From Roseicella aerolata (GTDB taxonomy: Bacteria; Pseudomonadota; Alphaproteobacteria; Acetobacterales; Acetobacteraceae), in assembly GCF_020523605.1 (NCBI RefSeq), contig NZ_JAJAQI010000016.1, positions 1-64,000 on the forward strand: 64,000 nt of DNA, given 5' to 3'. A program made the position numbers and the translations under genes. The notes under the pieces were generated by a model. The model saw only the letters and a list, made by a program, of their open reading frames with translations. It was not told the DNA's origin and made no database searches. Shown piece by piece: positions 1 through 7,789 of this stretch. How positions within the stretch are numbered: the stretch's first letter is position 1; the number at the start of each line of letters is the position of its first letter.

Positions 1-87
1 CACCCGCAGCGGATGGTCGGCCCGGACCCGTTGTTCCAAATCCACGTAGCTGAACAGCGACCCAACCACCGCATCACTGCCACGCAT
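1..87 (-). CDS. IS5/IS1182-type transposase, N-terminal fragment cut by window edge
   Basis: Reading the minus strand from the ATG at 87 gives 29 residues beginning MRGSDAVVGSLFSYVDLE and continuing to ADHPLR at the window edge. This opening (MRG.D...G.LFSYVDLE.RV..DHPLR) is typical of DDE transposases annotated as IS5/IS1182 family in Alphaproteobacteria, from memory of the family rather than a search. The catalytic DDE part lies outside the window, so it is unknown whether the element is intact. The 5' side of the gene, with any terminal inverted repeat, falls in 88-160. The insertion sequence borders a repeat-rich, gene-poor stretch up to about 640. Confidence 0.72.
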   Translation of the reverse strand, partial: MRGSDAVVGSLFSYVDLEQRVRADHPLRV

Positions 88-160
88 CCTCACCCCGCTC
101 GCTGCCGGGGGTAGGGAATCACGCAGGCGGCATCACCACAATGAATTTCAGCAGCCTGCT

Positions 161-264
161 AGAGCAGATCGCCAGAGGCCATGAAGGACCGAAGGCGTGA
201 ATCTGCTCGGAAAACAAGGAGCTACAGCGGATGAGCGTTCAGTTCTGAACGCAATCCGCTGTAG
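161..264 (+). repeat. Composite palindromic repeat, copy 1 (A + B modules)
   Basis: Module A (161-208) starts AGAGCAGATC and ends GAATCTGCTC, so its ends are inverted repeats. Module B (222-264) is a 43-base near-perfect palindrome starting CTACAGCGGAT and ending ATCCGCTGTAG, with GCGTTCAG/CTGAACGC in its inner arms. The same pair of modules recurs in the opposite order and orientation at 508-611. No coding potential was seen in it. It could be a REP/MITE-like mobile palindrome or a transcription-terminating hairpin. Confidence 0.8.
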
Positions 265-507
265 TCTGTCATGCGCCAGACATGAACATGCGCCAGACAT
301 GAAGCGGTAACTCGACGGTCGCGAGGGGCAAGGTGCCGTTGCGGGCGATGCCTTCGCGGACATCCCCCCTTGCATCGCGCCGTCTTGTTTCGAGCGCGAC
401 CTGCCGATGTGCCGCACCGGCCCCGCCCCGCTCGATCCGAGAAGGAAGGAGTCCGGCCGCAATGCCATGCGAAGGCTGACCCTGGCCGTGCCCATGACGC
501 CTATCCA
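265..507. other. Non-coding interval between the two inverted repeat copies
   Basis: About 240 bases lie between the inverted repeat copies. The short open frames in this interval have no recognisable protein features and no convincing ribosome binding sites. It contains a 17-base direct duplication at 270-303. Because it is bounded by inverted copies of one composite palindrome, it could be the core of a non-autonomous element. No gene is called here. Confidence 0.5.
270..303 (+). repeat. 17-base tandem duplication
   Basis: The 17-mer CATGCGCCAGACATGAA occurs twice in direct succession (270-286 and 287-303) with no mismatch. It starts six bases after the copy-1 palindrome. It may be replication slippage or a target-site footprint of the palindromic element. 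Confidence 0.85.
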
Positions 508-611
508 CTACAGCGGATTGCGTTCAAGACTGAACGCCCATCCGCTGTAGACCGCTGTTTGTAGAGCAGATTCACGCTGCGGGGCGTTCACGCCCCTCCG
601 CGATCTGCTCT
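508..611 (-). repeat. Composite palindromic repeat, copy 2 (inverted relative to copy 1)
   Basis: Module B' (508-550) is a 43-base palindrome starting CTACAGCGGATTGCG and ending ATCCGCTGTAG. Module A' (563-611) starts AGAGCAGATTCACGC and ends GATCTGCTCT. Read on the minus strand, A' then B' match modules A and B of copy 1 in order and in most positions, so the two copies form a long imperfect inverted repeat around 265-507. It ends 28 bases before the DUF3072 stop codon and could also act as that gene's terminator. Confidence 0.8.
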
Positions 612-639
612 ATCCCAAGCGCGCGGCCTTTCGCCGGCC

Positions 640-882
640 CTACCGTCCGCGCCCGGTCTTCGCCTGCAACTCGTCGATCCGGCGGGAGGCCTCGGCCTTG
701 GTGAGGTCCGGGTCGAACTCCTCGCCCGCCTCCTCGCTCAGCGTCTTCAGATAGCTCGCCTGCGCGCCGGTCATCTGCTCGTCGCCGGTGGTCCAGTCAT
801 CCGGGTCCTTGATGGTGTTGGAGCCCGGATCCGGATCCCGCTTCGGGTTTTCGGGCGCGTCATGCTGTGGCTGCTTCGCCAT
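640..882 (-). CDS. DUF3072 domain small protein
   Basis: This encodes an 80-residue, very acidic and hydrophilic protein. The C-terminal half carries the DUF3072 signature: MTGAQASYLKTLSEEAGEE followed by LTKAEASRRIDELQAKTGR, which looks like two short helices. The N-terminal 40 residues are rich in D, P, K and N and look disordered. No membrane segment or signal peptide is present. The ATG at 882 was chosen because the open frame further upstream (to 1035) is low-complexity and overlaps the divergent esterase region. An AAGGA lies about ten bases upstream. The biochemical role of DUF3072 is not established, and nothing in the immediate context assigns one. Confidence 0.8.
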   Translation of the reverse strand: MAKQPQHDAPENPKRDPDPGSNTIKDPDDWTTGDEQMTGAQASYLKTLSEEAGEEFDPDLTKAEASRRIDELQAKTGRGR

Positions 883-1071
883 ACCTCTGGAGTCCTTATT
901 CCCGTTGCGTGTTCCCTCAACGTTCGCCTGTGCCTCGCGTTGCCTCAGGCCGTGCTGCAAGTCTGCATCGCAAGACGCCAGAAAGTTATGCTGCAGCGCA
1001 GCGAAACCCGTTCCGTCCGCTGGCGCTGCTCTCAAAAGCCATGTGGCGTGGCCCCTGGAAGGACCCTCGTC

Positions 1072-2403
1072 TTGACCCCTCCCCGCCTCGACCTCGCCGA
1101 TCTCGTCCGTCGCAGCCAGAGGCTGGCCCTAGGGTCGGCCCAGGGGAAAGCCCTTCTCGGCGGGGCTCCTGCCGGGGACGGCGTCCTGCGGGAGGTGACG
1201 GGTTTCGGCGGCAATCCCGGACGGCTTCGCATGCTGGCTTTCGTGCCGGAGGGGTTGCCGCCCGGTGCGCCGCTGGTCGTCGCCCTGCATGGCTGCACCC
1301 AGACCGCCGGCGACTATGACCGTGGCACCGGCTGGTCCATCCTGGCAGCGCGCCAGGGCTTCGCCCTACTGCTGCCGGAGCAGCGCCAGGCCAACAATCC
1401 CAACCGTTGCTTCAACTGGTTCGAACCGGCGCATACGCGCCGCGACCAGGGCGAGGCAGCCACCATCCGCCAGATGGTGGCCCATCTGGTGGCCCGGCAC
1501 CGGCTGGACCCTCGGCGTATCTTCGTCACCGGCCTGTCGGCCGGCGGCGCGATGGCTTCCGTCATGCTGGCGACCTATCCGGAGGTCTTCGCCGCTGGCG
1601 CCATCCTGGCCGGCCTCCCCTATGGCGCGGGCCGGTCGATGTCGGAGGCCTTCGAGGCCATGGCGACCGGCCGGCCACGCCCCGCAAGGGACTGGGGCTC
1701 GCTGGTCCGCGCCGCCTCCCCGCATCCCGGGCCTTGGCCACGCGTCTCCGTCTGGCAGGGGGAGGCCGATACCACCGTGCGCCCGGCCAATGCCGAGGAA
1801 ATCCTGAAGCAGTGGCGTGACCTGCACGGCCTCACCGGAGTGCCGCTGGCGGGCGAGGCGCGCAGCCCGGCCCATCGCCACCGTCTCTGGCGCGGCCCGG
1901 ACGGCCTGCCGCTGCTGGAGCACCACGCCGTCACCGGCATGGCGCATGGCGTGCCGATCGCGCCGCGTCATGGCGATGCGCCGCTCGGCCAGGCGGGCCC
2001 CTACATGCTCGATGTCGGGCTGTCCTCCACCGAGGCGATCGCCGCCTTCTTCGGCCTCGGTCCGGAGGTCCAGCCGACGCCGCAGCCTTCCGCACCGGGC
2101 TGGCTGGACCGCATCATCGCCGTCGGGCGCGATGGCGGGGCACGGGTCGAGCAGACACGGTCGGTGCCCGGGCCCGTCCATGCGCCATTGCGGCAGGCGG
2201 CGAAGCCGGACCGCGAGGAGACAGCGGCGGACCCTGCGGCGCCCACCCCCCGGTCGGCCTCCGCTTGGCTCGACCGGATGGCCTTGACACGCCGGGCGGA
2301 GACGGGAAAGCCGCCGCCGGACATGCCCGATGCCGGCGGCGGCTTCGATCCCGGCCGGATCATCCGCCGCGCCCTCAAGGCCGCGGGGCTGCTCGAGCGC
2401 TGA
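1072..2403 (+). CDS. PHB depolymerase-family esterase
   Basis: This is a 443-residue alpha/beta hydrolase of the esterase/poly(3-hydroxybutyrate) depolymerase type (PF10503-like). Visible features are the oxyanion-hole strand VVALHGCTQTAGDYD, the family motif NPNRCFNWF, and the nucleophile elbow GLSAGG with the catalytic Ser. A later DTTVRP and the GMAHG segment probably supply the Asp and His. The C-terminal 90 residues are proline/arginine-rich and contain two similar WLDR segments. The start is taken as TTG 1072, because AAGGA at 1059-1063 is eight bases upstream and homology begins shortly after. The open frame to 862 would overlap the divergent DUF3072 gene. No signal peptide is seen from this start, so the enzyme may be cytoplasmic; short-chain esters or PHA oligomers are plausible substrates. 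Confidence 0.82.
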   Translation: MTPPRLDLADLVRRSQRLALGSAQGKALLGGAPAGDGVLREVTGFGGNPGRLRMLAFVPEGLPPGAPLVVALHGCTQTAGDYDRGTGWSILAARQGFALLLPEQRQANNPNRCFNWFEPAHTRRDQGEAATIRQMVAHLVARHRLDPRRIFVTGLSAGGAMASVMLATYPEVFAAGAILAGLPYGAGRSMSEAFEAMATGRPRPARDWGSLVRAASPHPGPWPRVSVWQGEADTTVRPANAEEILKQWRDLHGLTGVPLAGEARSPAHRHRLWRGPDGLPLLEHHAVTGMAHGVPIAPRHGDAPLGQAGPYMLDVGLSSTEAIAAFFGLGPEVQPTPQPSAPGWLDRIIAVGRDGGARVEQTRSVPGPVHAPLRQAAKPDREETAADPAAPTPRSASAWLDRMALTRRAETGKPPPDMPDAGGGFDPGRIIRRALKAAGLLER

Positions 2404-2466
2404 CGGTCGGGAATTGCCGGCTGGCCGCGCCACGCGCATCCTGCATGCGAGCGAGAGGAGGGGCGC

Positions 2467-3441
2467 GTGGAACAACGGCAACTCGGGCGGACCGGCATCG
2501 CGGTGCCGCCCATCGTCTTCGGCGGCAATGTCTTCGGCTGGACGCTGGACAGGCAGGCGTCCTTTCGAATCCTCGACAAGCTGCTGGATATGGGGCTGAC
2601 CTGCATCGATACGGCGGATGTCTACTCCGCCTGGGTACCGGGAAACCAGGGCGGCGAGTCGGAGACGATCATCGGCGAGTGGATGGCTGCACGCGGCAAC
2701 CGTGCGCAGGTGACCATCCTGACCAAGGTCGGCATGCAGATGGGCCCGCGCGACGCCCAGGGGAACGGCCCAAAGCATGCCGTCGGCCTGTCCCGCCGCT
2801 GGATCATGCAAAGCGTGGAGGACAGCCTCCGCCGCCTGCGCACCGACGTCATCGACCTCTACCAGGCGCATAAGGATGACCCGGAGACGCCGCTGGAGGA
2901 GACGCTCGGCGCCTTCGCCGAGCTAATGAAGGCGGGCAAGGTGCGCGCCATCGGTGCCTCCAACTATTCGGCGCAAAGGCTGAAGGCGGCGCTGGACACC
3001 AGCGCCAGGCTTGGCCTACCGCGCTACGAGACGTTGCAGCCGCACTACAACCTGATGGAGCGGGAGGGCTTCGAGGCGGAGCTTGGTCCGCTCTGCGCCG
3101 GGGAGGGCCTGGGCGTGATCAACTACTACGCCCTCGCCTCCGGCTTCCTCACGGGCAAGTACCGGTCGGAGGCGGATTTCGGCAAGAGCGCGCGCGGCGC
3201 CGGCATGGCGAAATACCTGACGTCGCGTGGCCAAGCGGTGCTCGGCACCCTCGATGCCATTGCCGGGGAGGTGTCGGCGACGCCGGCGCAGGTGGCGCTG
3301 GCCTGGCTGCTGGCGAAGCCTGTCGTCACCGCGCCGATCGCCAGCGCGACGAACGAGGCGCAGATCGAGGATCTCGTGAAGGCGGCGGCACTGAAGTTGC
3401 CGGCGGAAGCCGTCGCCAGGCTCGACAAGGCCAGCAGCTGA
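2467..3441 (+). CDS. Aldo/keto reductase family oxidoreductase
   Basis: This is a 324-residue NADPH-dependent aldo/keto reductase. It begins EQRQLGRTGIAVPPIVFGGN, the usual first strand of AKR barrels. The catalytic tetrad is visible as Asp and Tyr in CIDTADVYSAW, Lys in VTILTKVGM and His in IDLYQAHKDD. The cofactor-binding end is present near the C-terminus (PVVTAPIASATNEAQIEDL). Length matches the family. The start is GTG 2467 with GAGGAGG just upstream. It follows the esterase after 63 bases and may be co-transcribed with it. The substrate cannot be told from sequence. Confidence 0.9.
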   Translation: MEQRQLGRTGIAVPPIVFGGNVFGWTLDRQASFRILDKLLDMGLTCIDTADVYSAWVPGNQGGESETIIGEWMAARGNRAQVTILTKVGMQMGPRDAQGNGPKHAVGLSRRWIMQSVEDSLRRLRTDVIDLYQAHKDDPETPLEETLGAFAELMKAGKVRAIGASNYSAQRLKAALDTSARLGLPRYETLQPHYNLMEREGFEAELGPLCAGEGLGVINYYALASGFLTGKYRSEADFGKSARGAGMAKYLTSRGQAVLGTLDAIAGEVSATPAQVALAWLLAKPVVTAPIASATNEAQIEDLVKAAALKLPAEAVARLDKASS

Positions 3442-3787
3442 TGCCGACCGGCATAGGGTGGCAGCCGCCATGGACGGCTGAAGCCGCGAATACGGCCCGC
3501 GGCCCATGCCGCGTCGCCAGACTGCCGGCGGCGGCAGCGGTGATAAGGCCGCATTGATGTCTCGGCATTGATGCGGGACGATGCAGGCCATGCGGGGGCT
3601 CCGCGCGCTCCGCATCGCGCAAGCGCGATGGGCTGCCTCGCCCCTCGCGCTCCCGTGCTGGCCGGTTGAAGGCGTCCATCCAGCCGGCCCGCAAACCACA
3701 CCCTGAACGGGCAGAAACCTCCACCCGTCTCCTGCCGTTCCCGCAGCAGCGCGGCCATCCCGGCCGCGAAGGACGGGGACGCAGTCC
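3442..3787. other. Intergenic region without recognisable gene
   Basis: These 346 bases lie between the aldo/keto reductase and the DUF892 gene. Only short frames with strongly biased composition are present, mostly antisense extensions of neighbouring frames. The region probably holds the promoter of the DUF892/catalase stress genes, but no convincing -35/-10 pair could be picked out. Confidence 0.5.
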
Positions 3788-4330
3788 ATGGACGAGATCA
3801 ACAAGCTGATGATCGAGCAACTCCGCGATGCCTACAGCGCGGAGAAGCAGGCTCTCCGCGCCATGCCGCGGATGATGAAGAAGGCCACGGCGCAGTCCCT
3901 GAAGGACGCGCTGCAGATGCATGTCGACCAGACCGAAGGCCAGATCGAGCGGCTGGAGAAGGCGCTCGAGCTCATGGGCGGCAAGGCCGGCCGCAAGGTC
4001 TGCGAAGGCATGCGCGGCATCATCGAGGAAGGCCAGCACGAGCTGGAGGACCACGACAAGGGCCCGCTGATGGACACCCTGATCGTCGCCTGCCAGCAGC
4101 GGATCGAGCATTACGAGATCGCCTCCTACGGCACCATGGCCGCGCTGGCCAAGGCGGCCGGGCAGAAGGAGGTTGCCGACCTGCTCGCCCAGACGCTGCA
4201 GGAGGAGAAGCAGACCGACGAAAAGCTGACCCAGCTGGCCGAGAGCGAGCTGAACCCGGCTGCCCTGCAGGGCATGCAGGAGCCAGAAGCCGCGAACGAT
4301 CGCCGCGGCGGCAGCAAGAAGTCGGCCTGA
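3788..4330 (+). CDS. DUF892 / YciE-YciF ferritin-like protein
   Basis: This is a 180-residue helical protein of the YciE/YciF family (PF05974). It starts DEINKLMIEQLRDAYSAEKQ and contains repeated Glu/His positions on helices (QMHVDQTEGQIERLE, EHYEIASYGTM, EEKQTDEKL) that fit a ferritin-like di-metal four-helix bundle. Length is normal for the family, with a basic, flexible C-terminal tail. Family members are induced by general, osmotic or oxidative stress. The next gene on the same strand is a manganese catalase, a common pairing that suggests a peroxide or desiccation stress response. The exact activity of the family is not settled. Confidence 0.88.
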   Translation: MDEINKLMIEQLRDAYSAEKQALRAMPRMMKKATAQSLKDALQMHVDQTEGQIERLEKALELMGGKAGRKVCEGMRGIIEEGQHELEDHDKGPLMDTLIVACQQRIEHYEIASYGTMAALAKAAGQKEVADLLAQTLQEEKQTDEKLTQLAESELNPAALQGMQEPEAANDRRGGSKKSA

Positions 4331-4462
4331 CGCGAGCGGCAGCGGCGGGCACACAGGCCCGCCGCACGCTTTCGGGAGCCGCTGGCATCATTGCGCCTTC
4401 GCGCCCGAACCTTGGGCGGCACATCCTGTTGGCGCCCGGTCACCAGCCCACCGGGAGAAAGC

Positions 4463-5350
4463 ATGTTCTACACCGACGGCAAGCTGCAGTACCCCGTTCG
4501 CGTCGAGAAGCCGAACCCCATCTTCGCCCGCGCGCTCCAGCAGGCGATCGGCGGCGTGGAGGGCGAAATCCGCGTCATGATGCAGTACCTCTTCCAGGGC
4601 TGGGGCAGCCGCGGTCCGAAGAAGTACCGCGACATGCTGATCAACACCGGCACGGAGGAGATCGGCCACATCGAGATGCTGGCAACCGCCGTCGCGCTGA
4701 ACCTGGAAGGCGCGCCGCTCTCGCTGCAGGAGGATGTGGCAAATGACGGCGTCGCCGGCGCCATCCTCGGCGGCATGAACCTGCGCCACATCCTGAGCAC
4801 CGGCTTGGCCGCGACGCCGGAGAACGCCAACGGCGTGCCCTTCAACGCCAGCCATGTCTATGCCAGCGGCAACATCACGGCCGACATGGTTGCTAACGTC
4901 ACCGCCGAGGCCACCGGCCGGGCGCTCGCCGTCCGGCTCTACGGCATGACGGACGATCCGGGCATGCGCGACATGCTCTCCTTCCTCATCGCCCGCGATA
5001 CCATGCACCAACAGCAATGGCTGGCGGTAATCGAGGAGCTGGGCGGCTGGGAGAAGGCGCTGCCAATTCCGAACAGCTTCCCGCAGGAGCAGGAGGCGAA
5101 CCGCTTTTCTTATGCCTATTTCGGCCACCGCACGGACAAGCAGGTCCCGGCCGGCCGCTGGACCACCGGTCCGTCCTATGACGGCAACGGCAAGTTCGAG
5201 CCGATGATCAGCGAGCCGCTGGGCCAGGAGCCCGTGCTGGCTCCGCCGCGGCCCGACAGCGGCGCGCAGACGGAGCAGGTGAAGGGCGGGCCGGCGACGC
5301 CGCAGGCGGCGAACGATCCGACGATGGGCGGATCCCCGAACGTCGCCTGA
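4463..5350 (+). CDS. Manganese catalase
   Basis: This is a 295-residue non-haem catalase that disproportionates hydrogen peroxide at a dinuclear manganese centre. The ferritin-like ligand motifs are visible: GGVEGEIRVMMQYLFQGW, GTEEIGHIEML and FLIARDTMHQQQW, carrying the expected Glu and His ligands. The C-terminus (VPAGRWTTGPSYDGNGKFE) is also typical. ATG 4463 was chosen because GGAG sits six bases upstream and the protein then begins MFYTDGKLQYPV like known members. The open frame upstream to 4391 is not conserved. It follows the DUF892 gene by 132 bases and is closed by a strong intrinsic terminator at 5367-5404. Confidence 0.94.
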   Translation: MFYTDGKLQYPVRVEKPNPIFARALQQAIGGVEGEIRVMMQYLFQGWGSRGPKKYRDMLINTGTEEIGHIEMLATAVALNLEGAPLSLQEDVANDGVAGAILGGMNLRHILSTGLAATPENANGVPFNASHVYASGNITADMVANVTAEATGRALAVRLYGMTDDPGMRDMLSFLIARDTMHQQQWLAVIEELGGWEKALPIPNSFPQEQEANRFSYAYFGHRTDKQVPAGRWTTGPSYDGNGKFEPMISEPLGQEPVLAPPRPDSGAQTEQVKGGPATPQAANDPTMGGSPNVA

Positions 5351-5366
5351 CGGCAGCGAAAGGTGC

Positions 5367-5404
5367 GGGCCGCGACGGATCGGTTTCGTCGCGGCCCTTT
5401 CCTT
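5367..5404 (+). terminator. Rho-independent terminator after manganese catalase
   Basis: An 11-base-pair stem (GGGCCGCGACG at 5367-5377 with CGTCGCGGCCC at 5387-5397) with a nine-base loop is followed by TTTCCTT. It begins 16 bases after the catalase stop codon and separates it from the chromate-resistance genes. Confidence 0.85.
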
Positions 5405-5506
5405 GACAGCACCGCGCCGCCTTCCGCAGGATGATCGCATGGGGTTCCGCGATCACCCCGTGAGGCCTCGGCCCAAGCGTCGCGTCCATCCCCTGGAGTG
5501 GACGCC

Positions 5507-6322
5507 ATGCCTGCGCCCGATGCCATCACTGTCCCACAACTGTCCCGCCTGACCGGGACGCCCGACGCCCCGACCATCATCGATGTTCGCCTGCCCGAGG
5601 ACCGCGCCGCCGACCCGCGGCTGTTGCCGGCGTCGATCACCCGCGATCATGCGGATGTCGCCGCCTGGGCACCGGGTTTCGCCGGCCGGCACGTGGTCGT
5701 CGCCTGCCGGCGCGGCCTGAAGCTCAGCCAGGGCGTCGCCGCCTGGCTGCGGCATGAAGGCGCGCGTGCCGAGGTGCTGGAAGGCGGCTTCGAGGCCTGG
5801 GCTGCGGCCGGACAACCCCTGCTGTGCCCTGCGCGCATCCCGCCACGGGACGCGCTCGGCCGCACGGTCTGGGTAACCCGCACGCGGCCGAAGGTCGACC
5901 GGATCGCCTGCCCCTGGCTGATCCGCCGCTTCCTCGATCCTGCCGCCATCTTCCTCTTCGTCGCGCCCGCCGAGGTGCCGGCCGTCGCCGAGCGCTTCGG
6001 CGCGACGCCCTTCGACATCGAGGGCGTCTTCTGGAGCCATCGCGGGCCGCTCTGCACCTTCGACATCATGCTGGCGGAATTCGGCCTGGAGACGGAGGCG
6101 CTGCGGCGCCTGGCGGTGATCGTGCGCGGGGCCGACACGGCGCGTCTCGACTTGGCGCCGCAGGCGGCGGGGCTGCTGGCCGCCTCGCTCGGTCTCTCGC
6201 GGATGCATCGCGACGACCTGGCGCAACTCGATGCCGGCATGAGCCTCTATGACGCTTTCCACCGCTGGTGCCGCGATGCGGTCGAGGAGACGCATAACTG
6301 GCCGGCGGCGCGCCCGGCATGA
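5507..6322 (+). CDS. Rhodanese + ChrB C-terminal-type chromate resistance protein
   Basis: This 271-residue protein has two parts. Residues ~8-105 form a rhodanese-like domain with the active-site loop VVACRRG holding the candidate Cys. Residues ~115-265 resemble the C-terminal domain of ChrB (PF09828): WVTRTRPKVDRIACPWLIRRFLDP, then FDIEG and a conserved CTFD. Such proteins accompany ChrA and are implicated in chromate sensing or resistance. ATG 5507 is preferred over GTG 5498 because GGAG lies eight bases upstream of it. The stop codon overlaps the ATG of chrA (ATGA), so translation of the two is coupled. Whether it regulates transcription or handles sulfur/chromium chemistry cannot be decided from sequence. 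Confidence 0.87.
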   Translation: MPAPDAITVPQLSRLTGTPDAPTIIDVRLPEDRAADPRLLPASITRDHADVAAWAPGFAGRHVVVACRRGLKLSQGVAAWLRHEGARAEVLEGGFEAWAAAGQPLLCPARIPPRDALGRTVWVTRTRPKVDRIACPWLIRRFLDPAAIFLFVAPAEVPAVAERFGATPFDIEGVFWSHRGPLCTFDIMLAEFGLETEALRRLAVIVRGADTARLDLAPQAAGLLAASLGLSRMHRDDLAQLDAGMSLYDAFHRWCRDAVEETHNWPAARPA

Positions 6323-7785
6323 CGCCCTCCGCAAAGCCGCCGGCCTCGCCTATCCTGCCGTCCGCGACGGCTGGGGGAGCAGGACATGCGCTGGGTCAGC
6401 AGGATGCGGGCAATGCTGCGACCGAGCATCGCACCTTGACGGCCGAATCTCGACCGCCGGCCCCCTTTCCCGGCTTCGGCGAGGCGCTGCGGGTCTGGTT
6501 CCGCATCGGCTGCCTCTCCTTCGGCGGTCCCGCCGGGCAGATCGCGCTGATGCACCGGGAGGTGGTGGATGAGCGTCGCTGGGTCTCCGACTCGCGCTTC
6601 CTGCATGCATTGAATTTCTGCACCCTGCTGCCGGGGCCGGAGGCAACGCAGCTCGCCACCTATCTCGGCTGGCTGCTGCATGGGGTGAAGGGCGGCGTCG
6701 CCGCCGGCGTGCTGTTCATTCTGCCCGGCGCGCTGGTGATGCTGGCGCTCTCGGCCATCTATGCCGCCTTCGGCGGGGTGCCGCTCGTCGATGCGCTGTT
6801 CTTCGGCCTGAAATGCGCCGTCCTGGTGCTGGTGGTCGAGGCGTTGCTGCGCGTGGCGAAGCGCGCGCTCAAGGGCCGGGTGCCCTGGGCGGTCGCGATC
6901 GCAGCCTTTGTGGCACTGTTCCTGCTGAACCTGCCCTTCCCCGTCGTCGTGCTGGCGGCCGTGCTGCTCGGCTATGCGCTGCCGGGCATCTTCGCGGGCG
7001 GCGGCCATGGCGCGACGAAGGAGGGGCCGCCCTCGCTGCTTGATGCGATGCTGGCGGCCGAGCCGGACCGGATCACGCGCCTGACCGGCGCCGCGCGCCG
7101 GGCCGGGCTCGTCGCCCTCGTGCTCTGGCTCTGGCCGGCGGCGATGCTCATGGGCTCCGGCGTCTGGGGCGACATCGCCTGGTTCTTCTCAAAGATGGCG
7201 GTCGTCACCTTCGGCGGCGCCTATGCCGTGCTGGCCTATGTGGCGCAGGAGGCGGTGGAGCATTACCGCTGGCTGACCGCGGGGCAGATGTTGGCGGGGC
7301 TCGGCCTGGCGGAGACGACGCCCGGGCCGCTCATCCTCGTGCTGCAATTCGTCGGCTACCTCGCTGGCCATGCCGAGGGCGGGTTCTGGGGCGGCGCGCT
7401 CGGTTCATTGCTGACGCTCTGGGTCACCTTCACGCCCTGCTTCGCCTGGATCTTCCTCGGCGCCCCCTATGTCGAGCGGCTGCATGACGCACCGCGGCTG
7501 AAGGGCGCGCTGGCGGCGGTGACGGCGGCGGTGGTCGGCGTCATCGCCAACCTCGCGGTCTGGTTCGGGCTGCGCGTCCTGTTCAGTACGGTACGGGAGG
7601 TGCCGGTCGGGCCGGTGGCGTTGGAACTGCCGGTGCTGACGAGCCTTGACCCGCTGGCGGCGCTGCTGGCGATGCTGGCGGCGGTCTGCCTGTTCCGGAT
7701 GAAGCTCGGCGTGGTGACGACGCTGGCAGTGGCGGCGCTGGCGGGGCTGGTGCTGAGAACAGCCTCCGGTTGGCTGCTGGGGTAG
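6319..7785 (+). CDS. chrA: Chromate efflux transporter (CHR family)
   Basis: This is a 488-residue long-chain CHR-family membrane transporter that exports chromate from the cytoplasm. It has two homologous halves. The first starts FGEALRVWFRIGCLSFGGPAGQIALMH and the second around WFFSKMAVVTFGGAYAVLAYV. Both carry the F-GG loop, and a PGPEATQ/TPGPLIL signature appears once in each half. About ten or more hydrophobic segments are visible. The first ~50 residues (A, P, G, rich) are not typical of the family, so the true start may be internal, but no better start with a ribosome binding site was found. It overlaps the upstream ChrB-like gene by four bases. Confidence 0.92.
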   Translation: MTPSAKPPASPILPSATAGGAGHALGQQDAGNAATEHRTLTAESRPPAPFPGFGEALRVWFRIGCLSFGGPAGQIALMHREVVDERRWVSDSRFLHALNFCTLLPGPEATQLATYLGWLLHGVKGGVAAGVLFILPGALVMLALSAIYAAFGGVPLVDALFFGLKCAVLVLVVEALLRVAKRALKGRVPWAVAIAAFVALFLLNLPFPVVVLAAVLLGYALPGIFAGGGHGATKEGPPSLLDAMLAAEPDRITRLTGAARRAGLVALVLWLWPAAMLMGSGVWGDIAWFFSKMAVVTFGGAYAVLAYVAQEAVEHYRWLTAGQMLAGLGLAETTPGPLILVLQFVGYLAGHAEGGFWGGALGSLLTLWVTFTPCFAWIFLGAPYVERLHDAPRLKGALAAVTAAVVGVIANLAVWFGLRVLFSTVREVPVGPVALELPVLTSLDPLAALLAMLAAVCLFRMKLGVVTTLAVAALAGLVLRTASGWLLG

Positions 7786-7789
7786 AGCG

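Noticed and set aside
3442-3787. A small protein gene directly after the aldo/keto reductase.
   Set aside because: The only plus-strand frame is under 40 codons with no ribosome binding site and no recognisable features.
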